Program-made: the position numbers and the translations under genes | Shown here: piece after piece, positions 14,951-23,859 of the stretch | Numbering within the stretch: position 1 is the stretch's first letter | Layout: each line of letters opens with the position of its first letter | NCBI RefSeq assembly: GCF_003568665.1 | Contig: NZ_QXMH01000007.1 | Location: 62,001-126,000 of the forward strand | DNA from: Chitinophaga alhagiae | Lineage (GTDB): Bacteria > Bacteroidota > Bacteroidia > Chitinophagales > Chitinophagaceae | Length of the DNA: 64,000 bases | Reading direction: 5' to 3' | The notes under the pieces: generated by a model | Told to the model about the DNA's origin: nothing | Seen by the model: only the letters and a program-made list of their open reading frames with translations | Database searches by the model: none

Positions 14951-16879
14951 ATGAAAAAACTACATAAAAAACTGTTCCTGCTCGTTGTACTGGGCTCACT
15001 GGGCGCCTGTAAATACCTGGATGTGGTGCCAGACAATATAGCAACCATAGAGAACGCTTTCACGCAGCGTACTTCCGCGGAGAAGTTCCTGTTCACCTGT
15101 TACTCCTATATGCCCATGACGGGGCATTTTAATGATAACCTGGGTTTTATGGCCGGAGACGAGATCTGGCACGATGACCCTCCCAAAGACATACAGGTTA
15201 CCTTCTTCAACATTGCCAAAGGCCAGCAAAGCGTGGCCAGTCCACTGGGCAACTACTGGTCTGGCGGGGCACGTGGCGAGGCGCTGTTTGTTGGCCTGCG
15301 TGACTGCAACGTGTTCCTCGACAATATTCACCGCGTGCGGGAGCTAACCATGTTTGAAAGAGAAAGGTGGATGGCGGAAGTAAAATTCCTGAAAGCCTAT
15401 TACCACTTCTTCCTCTTCCGCATGTACGGCCCTATTCCGCTGATACGCACCAACCTGCCCATTGCCAGCGGGCCGGACGAAGTGCAGCTGTTCCGCGAGC
15501 CGGTAGACTCCTGCGTGAACTACATGGTACAACTGCTCGACGAATGCATTGCCAGCGAATATCTGCCTGAAAAACTGTCCGGCACAGAAGGCACCGAGCT
15601 GGGCAGAATTACCAAGCCCATTGCGTACGCGCTGAAAGCCAAAATACTGGTAACAGCCGCCAGTCCTTTATTTAACGGCAATACGGAATATGCAGGCCTG
15701 AAAAACAAGGGAGACAAGCAGGAGCCGCTTTTCCCGCAGGCCTATAGCGAAGACAAGTGGAAAAGAGCCGCGCAGGCCTGCAAAGAAGCCATCGATTTTT
15801 GCCATGAGCAGGGATACGCTCTCTACCACTTCCCCGGCAACACCGGCTACACCATTAATGACACCATCCAGACGCAGCTAGATATCCGCGCCGCGCTCAC
15901 ATCCACGTTTAACAATACCGAGGTCATATGGCCCAATACCAACAGCCCCGCTGTAGACATGCAGCGCTGGTCCATGCCGCTGATAGCCCCCGGCGCCAGC
16001 ACCGCCGGCCCCAAGGGCATACTGGCCCCTACCCTGAAAATTGTGGAACTGTTTTACAGCAAAAACGGGGTGCCCATTAACGAAGACATAACGTTCGACT
16101 ACGGCAAGCGTTACACGCTACGCAAAGGAGTACCGGCCGAAAGGTTCTGGGTAAAAGACGGGGAAGAAACCGCCGCACTCCACTTTGACCGCGAGCCGCG
16201 CTTCTACGCCAGCGTATCTTTTGACCGCGGCACCTGGTTCGGCAACTGGGTAGATAACTACGATGTGACCAAAGCACTGCTATACCCCCAATTGCGGAAT
16301 ACCGAGTTCAGCGCCCGCCGCGGCATCAGCAATTACTCCGTAACCGGCTACGGCATCAAAAAACTGGTAAATATTGAAACCAGCGTGGCTACAGACGGGA
16401 ATATGACCAACAACATCATTTCCTACCCCTGGCCCGAGTTCCGCATGTCTGATCTGTACCTGCTCTACGCCGAGTCGCTGAACGAGGTGAATGGTTATAG
16501 CACGGCCACCACAGAGTACCTGAACATGGTAAGGGCCAGGGCCGGCCTGAAAACGGTAGAAGAATCGTGGAGCAACTTCAGCCGTGAGCCGCAGAAATAT
16601 CTCTCCAAAGAAGGCCTGCGGAGCATCATTCAGCAGGAGCGCTGTATAGAGCTGGCATTTGAGGGCAGCCGCTATTGGGACCTCCGCCGCTGGAAAACAG
16701 CGCATACTGAGCTGAACAATCCCATCAAAGGTTGGGACATTACCCAGAAAGATGCGCCCTCCTACTACAAGGAAAGGCTGCTGTTCAACCAGCGGTTCAC
16801 CATGCGGGATTATCTCTGGCCCATTGAACTGAACGAGATCACCATCAATAAAAACCTGGTACAGAACCCGGGTTGGTAA
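14951..16879 (+). CDS. SusD/RagB-family surface lipoprotein
   Basis: A 642-residue lipoprotein (MKKLHKKLFLLVVLGSLGAC, lipobox LGAC, Cys20). The N-terminal TPR-like half (VRELTMFERERWMAEVKFLKAYYHFFLFRMYGPIPL near 135-170) and C-terminal RagB motif (LRSIIQQERCIELAFEGSRYWDLRRWK) are typical SusD features. SusD lids bind the substrate and close the SusC barrel. It is 20 bases after SusC in the same operon. It is about 100 residues longer than small SusDs, within the family range. Confidence 0.95.
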   Translation: MKKLHKKLFLLVVLGSLGACKYLDVVPDNIATIENAFTQRTSAEKFLFTCYSYMPMTGHFNDNLGFMAGDEIWHDDPPKDIQVTFFNIAKGQQSVASPLGNYWSGGARGEALFVGLRDCNVFLDNIHRVRELTMFERERWMAEVKFLKAYYHFFLFRMYGPIPLIRTNLPIASGPDEVQLFREPVDSCVNYMVQLLDECIASEYLPEKLSGTEGTELGRITKPIAYALKAKILVTAASPLFNGNTEYAGLKNKGDKQEPLFPQAYSEDKWKRAAQACKEAIDFCHEQGYALYHFPGNTGYTINDTIQTQLDIRAALTSTFNNTEVIWPNTNSPAVDMQRWSMPLIAPGASTAGPKGILAPTLKIVELFYSKNGVPINEDITFDYGKRYTLRKGVPAERFWVKDGEETAALHFDREPRFYASVSFDRGTWFGNWVDNYDVTKALLYPQLRNTEFSARRGISNYSVTGYGIKKLVNIETSVATDGNMTNNIISYPWPEFRMSDLYLLYAESLNEVNGYSTATTEYLNMVRARAGLKTVEESWSNFSREPQKYLSKEGLRSIIQQERCIELAFEGSRYWDLRRWKTAHTELNNPIKGWDITQKDAPSYYKERLLFNQRFTMRDYLWPIELNEITINKNLVQNPGW

Positions 16880-16923
16880 GGCCTGAAATGGTTTTTGATT
16901 TTTTTCATGCAAAAACGTTTTTT

Positions 16924-18135
16924 ATGAAACAACTCATCATTTGCCTCCTGCTGGCCGTTGCGTTAGCGGCTTGTAAAGAAGATTCCTTCGCTCCCATTTC
17001 AAAAGACGGGAATGTTCCGCAACCGGTAAGCAACGCTACCTATGAAGCCATGCCCGGCGGCGCCAAGATCAGCTATTCCCTGCCGGACGATCAAAACCTG
17101 GCTTATGTAAAAGCAACATATGACGTGAACGGGGAAACACGGGAAATGAAATCGTCGTTCTACCAGCGCTCCCTCGTTGTAGAAGGCTTTGGCAACACCA
17201 GTGAGTACACGGTAAAACTGTACAGTGTAAGCTACGCCGAAAAAGCGTCTGCCCCGGTAGAGCTGAAAATACGCCCGCTCGCTCCTGCTATTGACACAGT
17301 GAGGAAATCGCTGGATATAGTAGAGTCTTTCGGCGGCATCAATACCCGTTTCCAGAACCCGAACAAGGCCAGCATTATGATAGGCGTATTGCGGTGGGAC
17401 GAGGCGCAGCAGGAATGGGTAAGCATAGACGCGCATTACACCGCGCTAGACTCCGGCAAGTTCTCTGTACGCGGCCAGGAGGCGGTACCCATCAAATTCG
17501 GGATATTTGTGCGCGACCGCTGGAACAACCATTCCGATACCTTGGAGATCGTGAAAACGCCTATTTACGAAGAAGAGCTGGATAAAGACAAGATCAAGGA
17601 CATGCGCAAAAAATATCCCATTCCCCAGCGCGAGCCCTTGCCCAAATCAGGCGGTCCCGTGGCAGAGCCCGGCAACCTCTCCAGCTGGAAATTTGATGCC
17701 ATGTTTGACGGCACTATTGGCAATAACGGCTTCCATACCACGGAAAACAAAGACGTGCCCATCTGGATACCCATGGACCTTGGGGTAACCGCCCGGTTGA
17801 GCCGCTACAAAATATGGCAACGCCAGAGCGGCTATATCTACAACCACGGCAACCCTCACCAATGGGAGATATGGGGTACCAACAACCCTAAAGACGTCAA
17901 CAGCTGGGTGCTGCTCGATGCGCGCATTATGGTTAAACCTTCCGGCCGCCCCCTCAGCGATAACAGCACGGAAGATGTGCAGGTAGCCGCCAACGGGCAG
18001 GAATACGAGTTTCCCATAGACGCACCGGCGGTACGGTACATTGCCTGGAAACATATTGACAGCTGGGCTTCTATAGAAGGTTACCTGGGGCACTTCCATC
18101 TCTCGGAAATGTCTATCTGGGGCCAGATTAAATAA
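16924..18135 (+). CDS. DUF4959/DUF5000-type surface lipoprotein with discoidin-like end
   Basis: A 403-residue lipoprotein (MKQLIICLLLAVALAACKED, Cys17). I chose the ATG at 16924 because the upstream start at 16873 overlaps the SusD stop and lacks a signal peptide. The first half is two beta-sandwich modules (residues 30-220) and the last 150 residues (WKFDAMFDGTIGNNGFHT, then ISWGLTARLSRYKIWQR-type strands, FHLSEMSIWGQ end) look like an F5/8-type-C (DUF5000) carbohydrate-binding fold. Proteins of this architecture sit next to SusC/SusD pairs and are presumed glycan-binding helpers. Confidence 0.8.
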   Translation: MKQLIICLLLAVALAACKEDSFAPISKDGNVPQPVSNATYEAMPGGAKISYSLPDDQNLAYVKATYDVNGETREMKSSFYQRSLVVEGFGNTSEYTVKLYSVSYAEKASAPVELKIRPLAPAIDTVRKSLDIVESFGGINTRFQNPNKASIMIGVLRWDEAQQEWVSIDAHYTALDSGKFSVRGQEAVPIKFGIFVRDRWNNHSDTLEIVKTPIYEEELDKDKIKDMRKKYPIPQREPLPKSGGPVAEPGNLSSWKFDAMFDGTIGNNGFHTTENKDVPIWIPMDLGVTARLSRYKIWQRQSGYIYNHGNPHQWEIWGTNNPKDVNSWVLLDARIMVKPSGRPLSDNSTEDVQVAANGQEYEFPIDAPAVRYIAWKHIDSWASIEGYLGHFHLSEMSIWGQIK

Positions 18136-18153
18136 CACTCAATCAAAAGGACA

Positions 18154-18867
18154 ATGCGAATGAAGAAATATATATGGGGCATGCTGGGCCTGGGCCTGCT
18201 GGCCGCATGCAGTAAAATGGAAGACAATTACCAGCAGTACCTCGAGAATGGCGTGATCATCTACACGGCCAAGGTAGATTCCCTGAAAGCCTTTCCCGGC
18301 AGGAACCGCATAGCGCTATCCTGGCTGCTGGTGTCTGATCCGAAAATAGACAAGTGCCGGGTGTTCTGGAACAGCGGAAAAGACTCCGTGACCATACCGG
18401 TACAGCGCAGCGCAGGCATAGACACGATCAATGTGGTGCTGGACAACCTCGAAGAAAATGTATTCACCTTTGACGTATACACCTATGACAATGCCGGTCA
18501 CTCTTCCGTAAAGGAAGAAATAATCGGCACCGTGTACGGCAATAATTACCTTGCATCGCTGTACAACCGGCCCGTGCGCAAAACCGCGTACCTGAGCGGC
18601 ACCAAAGAGGCGGAGATAACCTGGTTCGGCGTGAACCCGCAGGCCGTGGCTGTAGACATTGAATATACCAATGTAGATGGGGACCTGGTGACAAAACGGG
18701 AAGTTGCCGTGAGGCCGGACCCTTTTAAACCGTTGGCCTTCCCGGATGAAACGGTGCTGCCCGGTTACCGGCAAGGCACCAGCTTCCGTTACAGAACTGC
18801 GTACAAGCCCGCGCCATCAGCTATTGACACTTTCTATACTGCATATGATATACAGCAGGTGCCATAA
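18154..18867 (+). CDS. DUF4998 domain lipoprotein
   Basis: A 237-residue lipoprotein (MRMKKYIWGMLGLGLLAACSKMEDNY, Cys21). Residues 60-200 form fibronectin-like beta sheets (RIALSWLLVSDPKIDKCRVF; ENVFTFDVYTYDNAGHSS), the pattern of DUF4998. Its position after the DUF5000-type gene and before a terminator makes it the last gene of the SusC operon; a role as an accessory surface binding protein is inferred. A second ATG at 18160 is possible. Confidence 0.8.
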   Translation: MRMKKYIWGMLGLGLLAACSKMEDNYQQYLENGVIIYTAKVDSLKAFPGRNRIALSWLLVSDPKIDKCRVFWNSGKDSVTIPVQRSAGIDTINVVLDNLEENVFTFDVYTYDNAGHSSVKEEIIGTVYGNNYLASLYNRPVRKTAYLSGTKEAEITWFGVNPQAVAVDIEYTNVDGDLVTKREVAVRPDPFKPLAFPDETVLPGYRQGTSFRYRTAYKPAPSAIDTFYTAYDIQQVP

Positions 18868-18888
18868 GCGCCGCTGCTGCTGAGGGGA

Positions 18889-18921
18889 GCTGACCCGCCA
18901 CGGTGGGTCAGCCCTCTTTTT
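18889..18921 (+). terminator. Intrinsic terminator of the first SusC operon
   Basis: Stem GCTGACCC / GGGTCAGC with an eight-base loop, followed by CCTCTTTTT. It lies 21 bases after the DUF4998 stop and faces the plus strand. Confidence 0.8.
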
Positions 18922-19052
18922 GTTAAGGCTTTCCTAAAGCCGCTTTGCTGTTCCCCGCTATTTTACAACTCAGCCCCCTTCCTCTACGGTTCAACAAAAA
19001 TTTCATGGCGCCCCGGCGCAACAGCCCCACATTTGTATCAAATGCCATCAGC

Positions 19053-19664
19053 ATGAAAATTTTACTGAACATTATCATTATGAGCGCGGTGTTTATGCAG
19101 CCACTTTTTGCCGGGCAGCCTCTTGCCAGTGATTTCACGCTGGTAAAACAGGCGGACAACATTTTCCTGTACGAGCGGTGGATAGATGCCGCCGAAAACG
19201 GCAAGGTAAGGGAAATAAAAGCGGTATTCCTGGTCAGGGCCAGCGTACCGGCTATTGTGGAGCTGATCAAAGATCCCGCCCGCGGCCGCAACTGGAATGC
19301 CAACGCCAAAAGCTACCAGGTGCTGTCCCTGCCGGATGCCAACCGGTGGGTCAGTTACATCCAATACGACATTCCCTGGCCGTTTGATGACCAGGACTGT
19401 TGCCTGGCCTATCATTACCACAACAACGAAGTCAGTTTTGAAAGCACCCATAACGCCGCATTTCCGGTAACGCCCGGCATGTCCCGCATTACCGGCACCA
19501 AAGGTAAATGGGTGCTGGAAAACATGCACTCCGGCCATGTGAAGGTCACCTATTTCATCACTACAGACCGGAGCAAGAAAATTCCGCGCTGGGTATCAGA
19601 CCCTATTGTGCATAACAACCTGTTCAAAACCATGGCGCAGTTCAAGAAGCTGGCGGAGCAGTAG
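19053..19664 (+). CDS. START-domain lipid-transfer-like protein, secreted
   Basis: A 203-residue protein starting MKILLNIIIMSAVFMQPLFAG, a signal peptide. The rest fits a helix-grip START domain: VKQADNIFLYERWID, then AVFLVRASVPAIVELIKDPARGRNWNANAKSYQVL and a final amphipathic helix (VHNNLFKTMAQFKKLAEQ). START domains bind a lipid or hydrophobic ligand in a deep pocket; the ligand is unknown. I took the start at 19053 rather than 18945 because only this one gives a signal peptide. It is convergent with the universal stress gene, with three bases between the stops. Confidence 0.8.
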   Translation: MKILLNIIIMSAVFMQPLFAGQPLASDFTLVKQADNIFLYERWIDAAENGKVREIKAVFLVRASVPAIVELIKDPARGRNWNANAKSYQVLSLPDANRWVSYIQYDIPWPFDDQDCCLAYHYHNNEVSFESTHNAAFPVTPGMSRITGTKGKWVLENMHSGHVKVTYFITTDRSKKIPRWVSDPIVHNNLFKTMAQFKKLAEQ

Positions 19665-19667
19665 CGG

Positions 19668-20468
19668 CTAGGGATGCGTGATAAATACCGGCAGGTCAAT
19701 ATTGCGCAGCAGGCTGCGGGTATTACCGGGGTTAAAGAAGCGGGAGAACGTGTTACGGCCATATGCGCCCATCACGGCCACAATGTCTTTCTTTCCAAGC
19801 AGGAATTTCCTGATCTCCACCTCCGGCAGGCCTTGCAGCACTACAAAGTCTACTTCTGTAAAATAAAGCTGGAGGTATTCTTTCAGTAACTGCTCGTTGG
19901 GAACGATGGGAATGCCCTTTTCCGGCACGTACACTACGGTAGCCTTGTCGTGCCCCAGGCGGGGAAACAGCTGGAGGAACTTTTTCATGGCATAAACGGA
20001 GGAATAGCTGCCATTGTAGGTAAACACCACTTCCCGGAAGCGGTCTGCCCCTTCCGGAAGCACCAGTACGGGACACTGGGCGTCTGCCGGTACATCTTTG
20101 ATAAACCCGGGCACGTCTGCCGGGAACAGGTTGCTTAGCGAGGTATTGCGGTCAATCAGCAGGAGGTCCGCAAACCGGCTTTCGCGCACCACTTCTTTCA
20201 AGGCGATGCCCCTGCCCCGGTGCCATACGGTTTGTATGCCACGCTCCCTGCATTCTTCTTCCAGCAACTCCAGGTCTGCCGGCGGGATCTGTGCCGGCGC
20301 CAGCCACATGTCTTCGGGCTGTTGGCCAGCCCGCATTGCCCGGCTGGTCTCGTTCTCCAGCAACAATATCTTGAGGCTGCCTTCCAGCAACCAGGTTACA
20401 TACTGAAATGAGTCTAACTGTTCCTCCTTGAAATGCACCGCGTCAACTACGGCTACTATTCTTTTCAT
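19668..20468 (-). CDS. Universal stress protein family, two-domain
   Basis: A 266-residue cytoplasmic protein with two UspA-like halves: MKRIVAVVDAVHF start and a middle FADLLLIDRNTSL, then REVVFTYNGSYSS and KDIVAVMGAYGRN. The GxxGRNTFSR loop resembles an ATP-binding G-2x-G-9x-G(S/T) motif in part. I used the ATG at 20468 rather than 20480 because it starts the first beta strand. It lies next to the REC-CRP/PAS-kinase pair but has its own upstream gap, holding an inverted repeat (GATTTG...CAAATC at 20483-20503) that could bind that regulator. Confidence 0.85.
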   Translation of the reverse strand: MKRIVAVVDAVHFKEEQLDSFQYVTWLLEGSLKILLLENETSRAMRAGQQPEDMWLAPAQIPPADLELLEEECRERGIQTVWHRGRGIALKEVVRESRFADLLLIDRNTSLSNLFPADVPGFIKDVPADAQCPVLVLPEGADRFREVVFTYNGSYSSVYAMKKFLQLFPRLGHDKATVVYVPEKGIPIVPNEQLLKEYLQLYFTEVDFVVLQGLPEVEIRKFLLGKKDIVAVMGAYGRNTFSRFFNPGNTRSLLRNIDLPVFITHP

Positions 20469-20482
20469 ATTTTCCGGCAATG

Positions 20483-20503
20483 GATTTGATTGTCAGCCAA
20501 ATC
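20483..20503. promoter_or_regulatory. Inverted repeat upstream of the stress-protein gene
   Basis: GATTTG and CAAATC, separated by nine bases, lie 15 bases upstream of the stress-protein start codon. The spacing and the TTTGAT core resemble CRP/FNR-type sites, but the match is loose. The adjacent REC-CRP fusion is the obvious candidate binder; this is inference. Confidence 0.3.
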
Positions 20504-20562
20504 TACCATGTTGCCGCCCTACAGGCAATGACGCATAACAAGGCTTTACCTGATGCCTGTCA

Positions 20563-21624
20563 TCAGTTCATCATCCGCTCCAGCTTTTTCAGGTTGGTCA
20601 GTACTATTTCCCCTTCCACAATATCCACCAGCTTCTCATCCCTGAAATCTCCCAGGGTGCGTATAAGCGATTCCTTGGCCACCCCCGCCACAGCGGCCAG
20701 GTTATCCCGGCTGATGTCTATGCTGAACTGCGGGCTGTTACCGGGGTTGTATTTGGCGTTCAGGAACAGCAGGGCGTCTGCCACTTTTTTGCGCAGGGAA
20801 TTATAGGCCACGCCCAGCAGCTGGCGCTCGCTGTCCGCAATATTGCGGGCCAGGAGGTGCATGAACTTCTTCATAACATCAATGCTGTTAAAGGCCAGCT
20901 CCTCAAAATCTTCGCGGGGAATAATGGCCAGCTCCGTTTCTTCCAGCGCTTCCGCGTTCTCCTTATATATGCCTGACTCCAGCAGGGCGGTATAACCCAG
21001 GAACTCTCCCTGGTTATACAGGCCGGTGATGATCTCCTTGCCGTCTTCATTGCGCTTGCAGGTTTTCACCTTGCCTTTCATAATGTAGAAAAGGTAAGCG
21101 GGGTGGTTGCCTTCGGAATAGATCACCTCTTTTTTCTTGTAGCGGTTCACGTTGCGGCCCTCGCGCAGGTCTTCCAGCAGGTCTTTGCCGTTCACGGAAT
21201 GCAGCAGGGTGTTGAGGCCGTTCATATCGCGCGTTAGTTCCTGCTTCAGGCGGGACGCCTTTTTCAGCCGGCCTTCAATAGCGTTCAGCAGCTCAATGGG
21301 GTCAAAGGGTTTGGTGATGTAGTCGTCCGCACCCATTTCCATGCCTTTTCTCACGTCTGACCGTTCAGAGCGGGCCGTCAGGAAGATAAAGGGGATGCCG
21401 GACATTTCCTCATGCTTGTGCAACAGGTGCAGCACCCCGTAACCATCCAGCACGGGCATGGTAATATCGCAGATCACCAGGTCTGGCTTGTGCTCCATGG
21501 CCAGCTGCACGCCTTCCTTGCCGTTGGCCGCCGTCAGCACTTTATAATTGGCCATTTCCAATATTTCCGCGGTGTTTGCGCGGATGTCTGCATTGTCTTC
21601 GATTACTAGTATTGTTACCGCCAT
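20563..21624 (-). CDS. Response regulator fused to CRP/FNR-type regulator
   Basis: A 353-residue protein. Residues 1-120 are a receiver domain with acceptor Asp53 (LVICDITMP) and conserved Lys105 (DYITKPFDP). Residues 150-265 form a cyclic-nucleotide-type beta-barrel (KKEVIYSEGNHPAYLFYIMKGKVKTC), and the C-terminus has a helix-turn-helix (ISRDNLAAVAGVAKESLIRTLGDFRDE). The fusion joins phosphorelay input to a CRP-like DNA-binding output. It follows the PAS kinase gene with five bases between, so it is its likely partner. I see no cysteines of an FNR iron-sulfur cluster; the ligand is unknown. Confidence 0.9.
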   Translation of the reverse strand: MAVTILVIEDNADIRANTAEILEMANYKVLTAANGKEGVQLAMEHKPDLVICDITMPVLDGYGVLHLLHKHEEMSGIPFIFLTARSERSDVRKGMEMGADDYITKPFDPIELLNAIEGRLKKASRLKQELTRDMNGLNTLLHSVNGKDLLEDLREGRNVNRYKKKEVIYSEGNHPAYLFYIMKGKVKTCKRNEDGKEIITGLYNQGEFLGYTALLESGIYKENAEALEETELAIIPREDFEELAFNSIDVMKKFMHLLARNIADSERQLLGVAYNSLRKKVADALLFLNAKYNPGNSPQFSIDISRDNLAAVAGVAKESLIRTLGDFRDEKLVDIVEGEIVLTNLKKLERMMN

Positions 21625-21629
21625 AATAT

Positions 21630-23273
21630 TTAAAGGTTGAATGCTACTGTGAATGTTGTACCTTTTTCCAGCTCGCTTTTGCAGGTAATGCTGCCATTCA
21701 TCAGCTCCGCGTATTTGGCCACTATGTGCAGGCCCAGGCCGGTGCCTTGTATATTGTCTACATTGCTGCCCCTGAAGAAGCGCTCAAAGAGGTGCAGCTG
21801 GTCTTCTTTTGAAATACCGGCCCCTTCATCCTGCACCTGCAAGGAGAAGCGGCCGCCTTCATGCGCCGTGCGGATGTGTATCACGGCGCCCGGCGGAGAA
21901 AACTTGATGGCATTGGACAGGAGGTTCATCACAATATGCTTGAGCAGCGCGGGGTCAAGATGCAGGCGGGTATCTCCCTGGTGCGCGTAAGTTACCTGCT
22001 GCCCTTCCTTGCGGAGGCCCTGCATTTCCGCAATTACATTGCCCACGTGCTGCTGCGCGTCAAAATCCGCATACCGCACCTGTATCTTCCCTTCTTCAAT
22101 TTTGCCAACAGACAGAAAATCGTTTAGGATGTCTGTCAGCATGTTAACAGACGATACGATGCGCTGCGTATGCTTTTCCCGCTGCTCCTGCTCTTCAGCG
22201 CGTTTGTAACGGGATATGAGGAAGGTGGAAGAAAGAATGGTGCTCAACGGCGTACGGAACTCATGCGAGGCCAGCGAAACGAAGCGGGATTTCAGCTCGT
22301 TCAGCTCCCTTTCTTTTTCCAGCGCCAGGCGCAGCTCGTCTTCCGCCTTTTTACGTTCCGAAATATCTATTGCAATGCCCAGGTACCCGCTGATAAGACC
22401 GTCCCCATCACGCAGGGCGGACACTGTCAGCGTAACCGGGAAGCGGCTGCCGTCTTTGGCCAGGTACAGCCACTCATGCTCGCTGGGCATATTGAGCCGC
22501 GCCCTGGCCACAAACGTGTCAAAGCCGGGCACTACCTCCTGCTGCAGCTGGGCGGAAAAAAGAGCGGCCCTTTCGGCGGTTTCCTGCGGGTCATGGAAAA
22601 GCGTAAGACTGTGTTTGTTCACCACTTCTTCCGCCGTATACCCCAGTTGCTTTTGCGCCGTGGGATTAAACAGTTTGATGATGCCGTTGCTGTCTGTGGC
22701 AATAATAATGGCCTCCGCGTGGTTCCAGATGCTGCTCAGGAAACTGTTCATGCGCTGCAGCTCCGTATCTTTCGCCTGTACTTCCTTCATTTGCTCTCCC
22801 AGCTTCCTGACCGTATCGGAAAGAGACTCTGTGCGCTCTGCTACTTTCATTTCCAGTTCGGCATTGAGGCGCTTCAGTTCGTTTTCGGATTCCTTGCGGT
22901 AAGAAATATCGCTCACAAAGGCGATCACAAACCCTTTGTCTTTATCCTTGTTGTCATAGGCCCCGAGGCTTACTTCTACCGGGAACTCCGTTCCGTCCTT
23001 TTTTATACCGAACAGGTCAAGGCCCGCGCCCATAGGCCGGCTTTTCGGGTGCTGATGAAATTTTTCCCGGTGCTGCTCATGGCGGTGGCCAAAGCGGGCA
23101 GGCACCAGCTTTTCCACCTTTTCCCCCACCAATTCCTCTTCCGAGTAACCAAACTGGTTCAGCAAGAAGGGATTGGCCAGCACAATGCGGCCCTGGCCGT
23201 CTGTTACCAATATTCCAATGGTAGCATGCCGGAATAATGCGTCAAAGCTGATCAAACCGTATGATTCCTCCAT
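21630..23273 (-). CDS. PAS-PAS sensor histidine kinase
   Basis: A 547-residue protein starting MEESYGLISFDALF; the upstream start at 23324 was rejected because it only adds untypical residues. Two PAS domains (about 10-125 and 175-305, each with LFNP/ANPF-type cores) flank a coiled-coil (125-170), followed by the HisKA dimerisation box with phospho-accepting His337 (SLASHEFRTPL) and a HATPase domain with N-box (NLLSNAIKF) and G-box (GTGLGLHIV). No transmembrane segment is seen, so it senses a cytoplasmic signal. It is in a two-gene operon with the REC-CRP regulator. Confidence 0.92.
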   Translation of the reverse strand: MEESYGLISFDALFRHATIGILVTDGQGRIVLANPFLLNQFGYSEEELVGEKVEKLVPARFGHRHEQHREKFHQHPKSRPMGAGLDLFGIKKDGTEFPVEVSLGAYDNKDKDKGFVIAFVSDISYRKESENELKRLNAELEMKVAERTESLSDTVRKLGEQMKEVQAKDTELQRMNSFLSSIWNHAEAIIIATDSNGIIKLFNPTAQKQLGYTAEEVVNKHSLTLFHDPQETAERAALFSAQLQQEVVPGFDTFVARARLNMPSEHEWLYLAKDGSRFPVTLTVSALRDGDGLISGYLGIAIDISERKKAEDELRLALEKERELNELKSRFVSLASHEFRTPLSTILSSTFLISRYKRAEEQEQREKHTQRIVSSVNMLTDILNDFLSVGKIEEGKIQVRYADFDAQQHVGNVIAEMQGLRKEGQQVTYAHQGDTRLHLDPALLKHIVMNLLSNAIKFSPPGAVIHIRTAHEGGRFSLQVQDEGAGISKEDQLHLFERFFRGSNVDNIQGTGLGLHIVAKYAELMNGSITCKSELEKGTTFTVAFNL

Positions 23274-23538
23274 TTTACCTTGCCTTAAATTATAAAAAGT
23301 AAATCTAGCATTTTTCTGTAACACATGCCGGTTTGACTAGTAGCGCCTTACCTGTACAGCAGCAGCACGGCTGTTTGGCGGCTAAATTAAATCCGGCGGA
23401 ATGCCGGAAAAATGACCGCCGTTATGGTTTTTAGTGATTTTAATTGGTTATGTTGCAGGGGAGGTGCAAAAGAACAATACGGCTCATTTATTGATATTAT
23501 AACAGCATGTACCCACTTTTACCATTAAACCCTGTTAT

Positions 23539-23769
23539 ATGCTCACCGAAAAATTCCATATCAATTTAAACTATGATGGCCGCCAACTGCATCTGCCGGT
23601 TAAGATAACGAAGTCCGGCATCTATTACGCCATTAGTGTTGAGGTAGACGGGGCTGAGATATTTTTCTCGCGGGACGGCCACCATGGCCTTCGGCCACTA
23701 TGCCACACCGACGATTTCGACCCCCAGTTCCTGTATTTGCTGGGCAGGGAGATAGAACATCAGAGCTGA
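23539..23769 (+). CDS. Small protein of unknown function
   Basis: A 76-residue protein (MLTEKFHINLNYDGRQLHLP...REIEHQS). I do not recognise a family. It is beta-rich, has no signal peptide and no membrane helix, and contains the acidic end LCHTDDFDPQFLYLLGREIE. It has its own region and is followed 17 bases later by a strong terminator, which supports a genuine gene. It lies divergent from the PAS-kinase operon, but no functional link is shown. Confidence 0.55.
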   Translation: MLTEKFHINLNYDGRQLHLPVKITKSGIYYAISVEVDGAEIFFSRDGHHGLRPLCHTDDFDPQFLYLLGREIEHQS

Positions 23770-23785
23770 TCCGCATAACATACAC

Positions 23786-23817
23786 AAAAAAGCGGTCCCT
23801 ATCCGGCCCGCTTTTTT
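23786..23817. terminator. Bidirectional intrinsic terminator
   Basis: AAAAAAGCGG (23786-23795) pairs with CCGCTTTTTT (23808-23817); each strand shows a stem then a run of T. It closes both the small plus-strand gene and the convergent methyltransferase gene. Confidence 0.85.
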
Positions 23818-23859
23818 GGTGTGCCAACATGATGCATTATTTCCCCAACATTCCACAAT

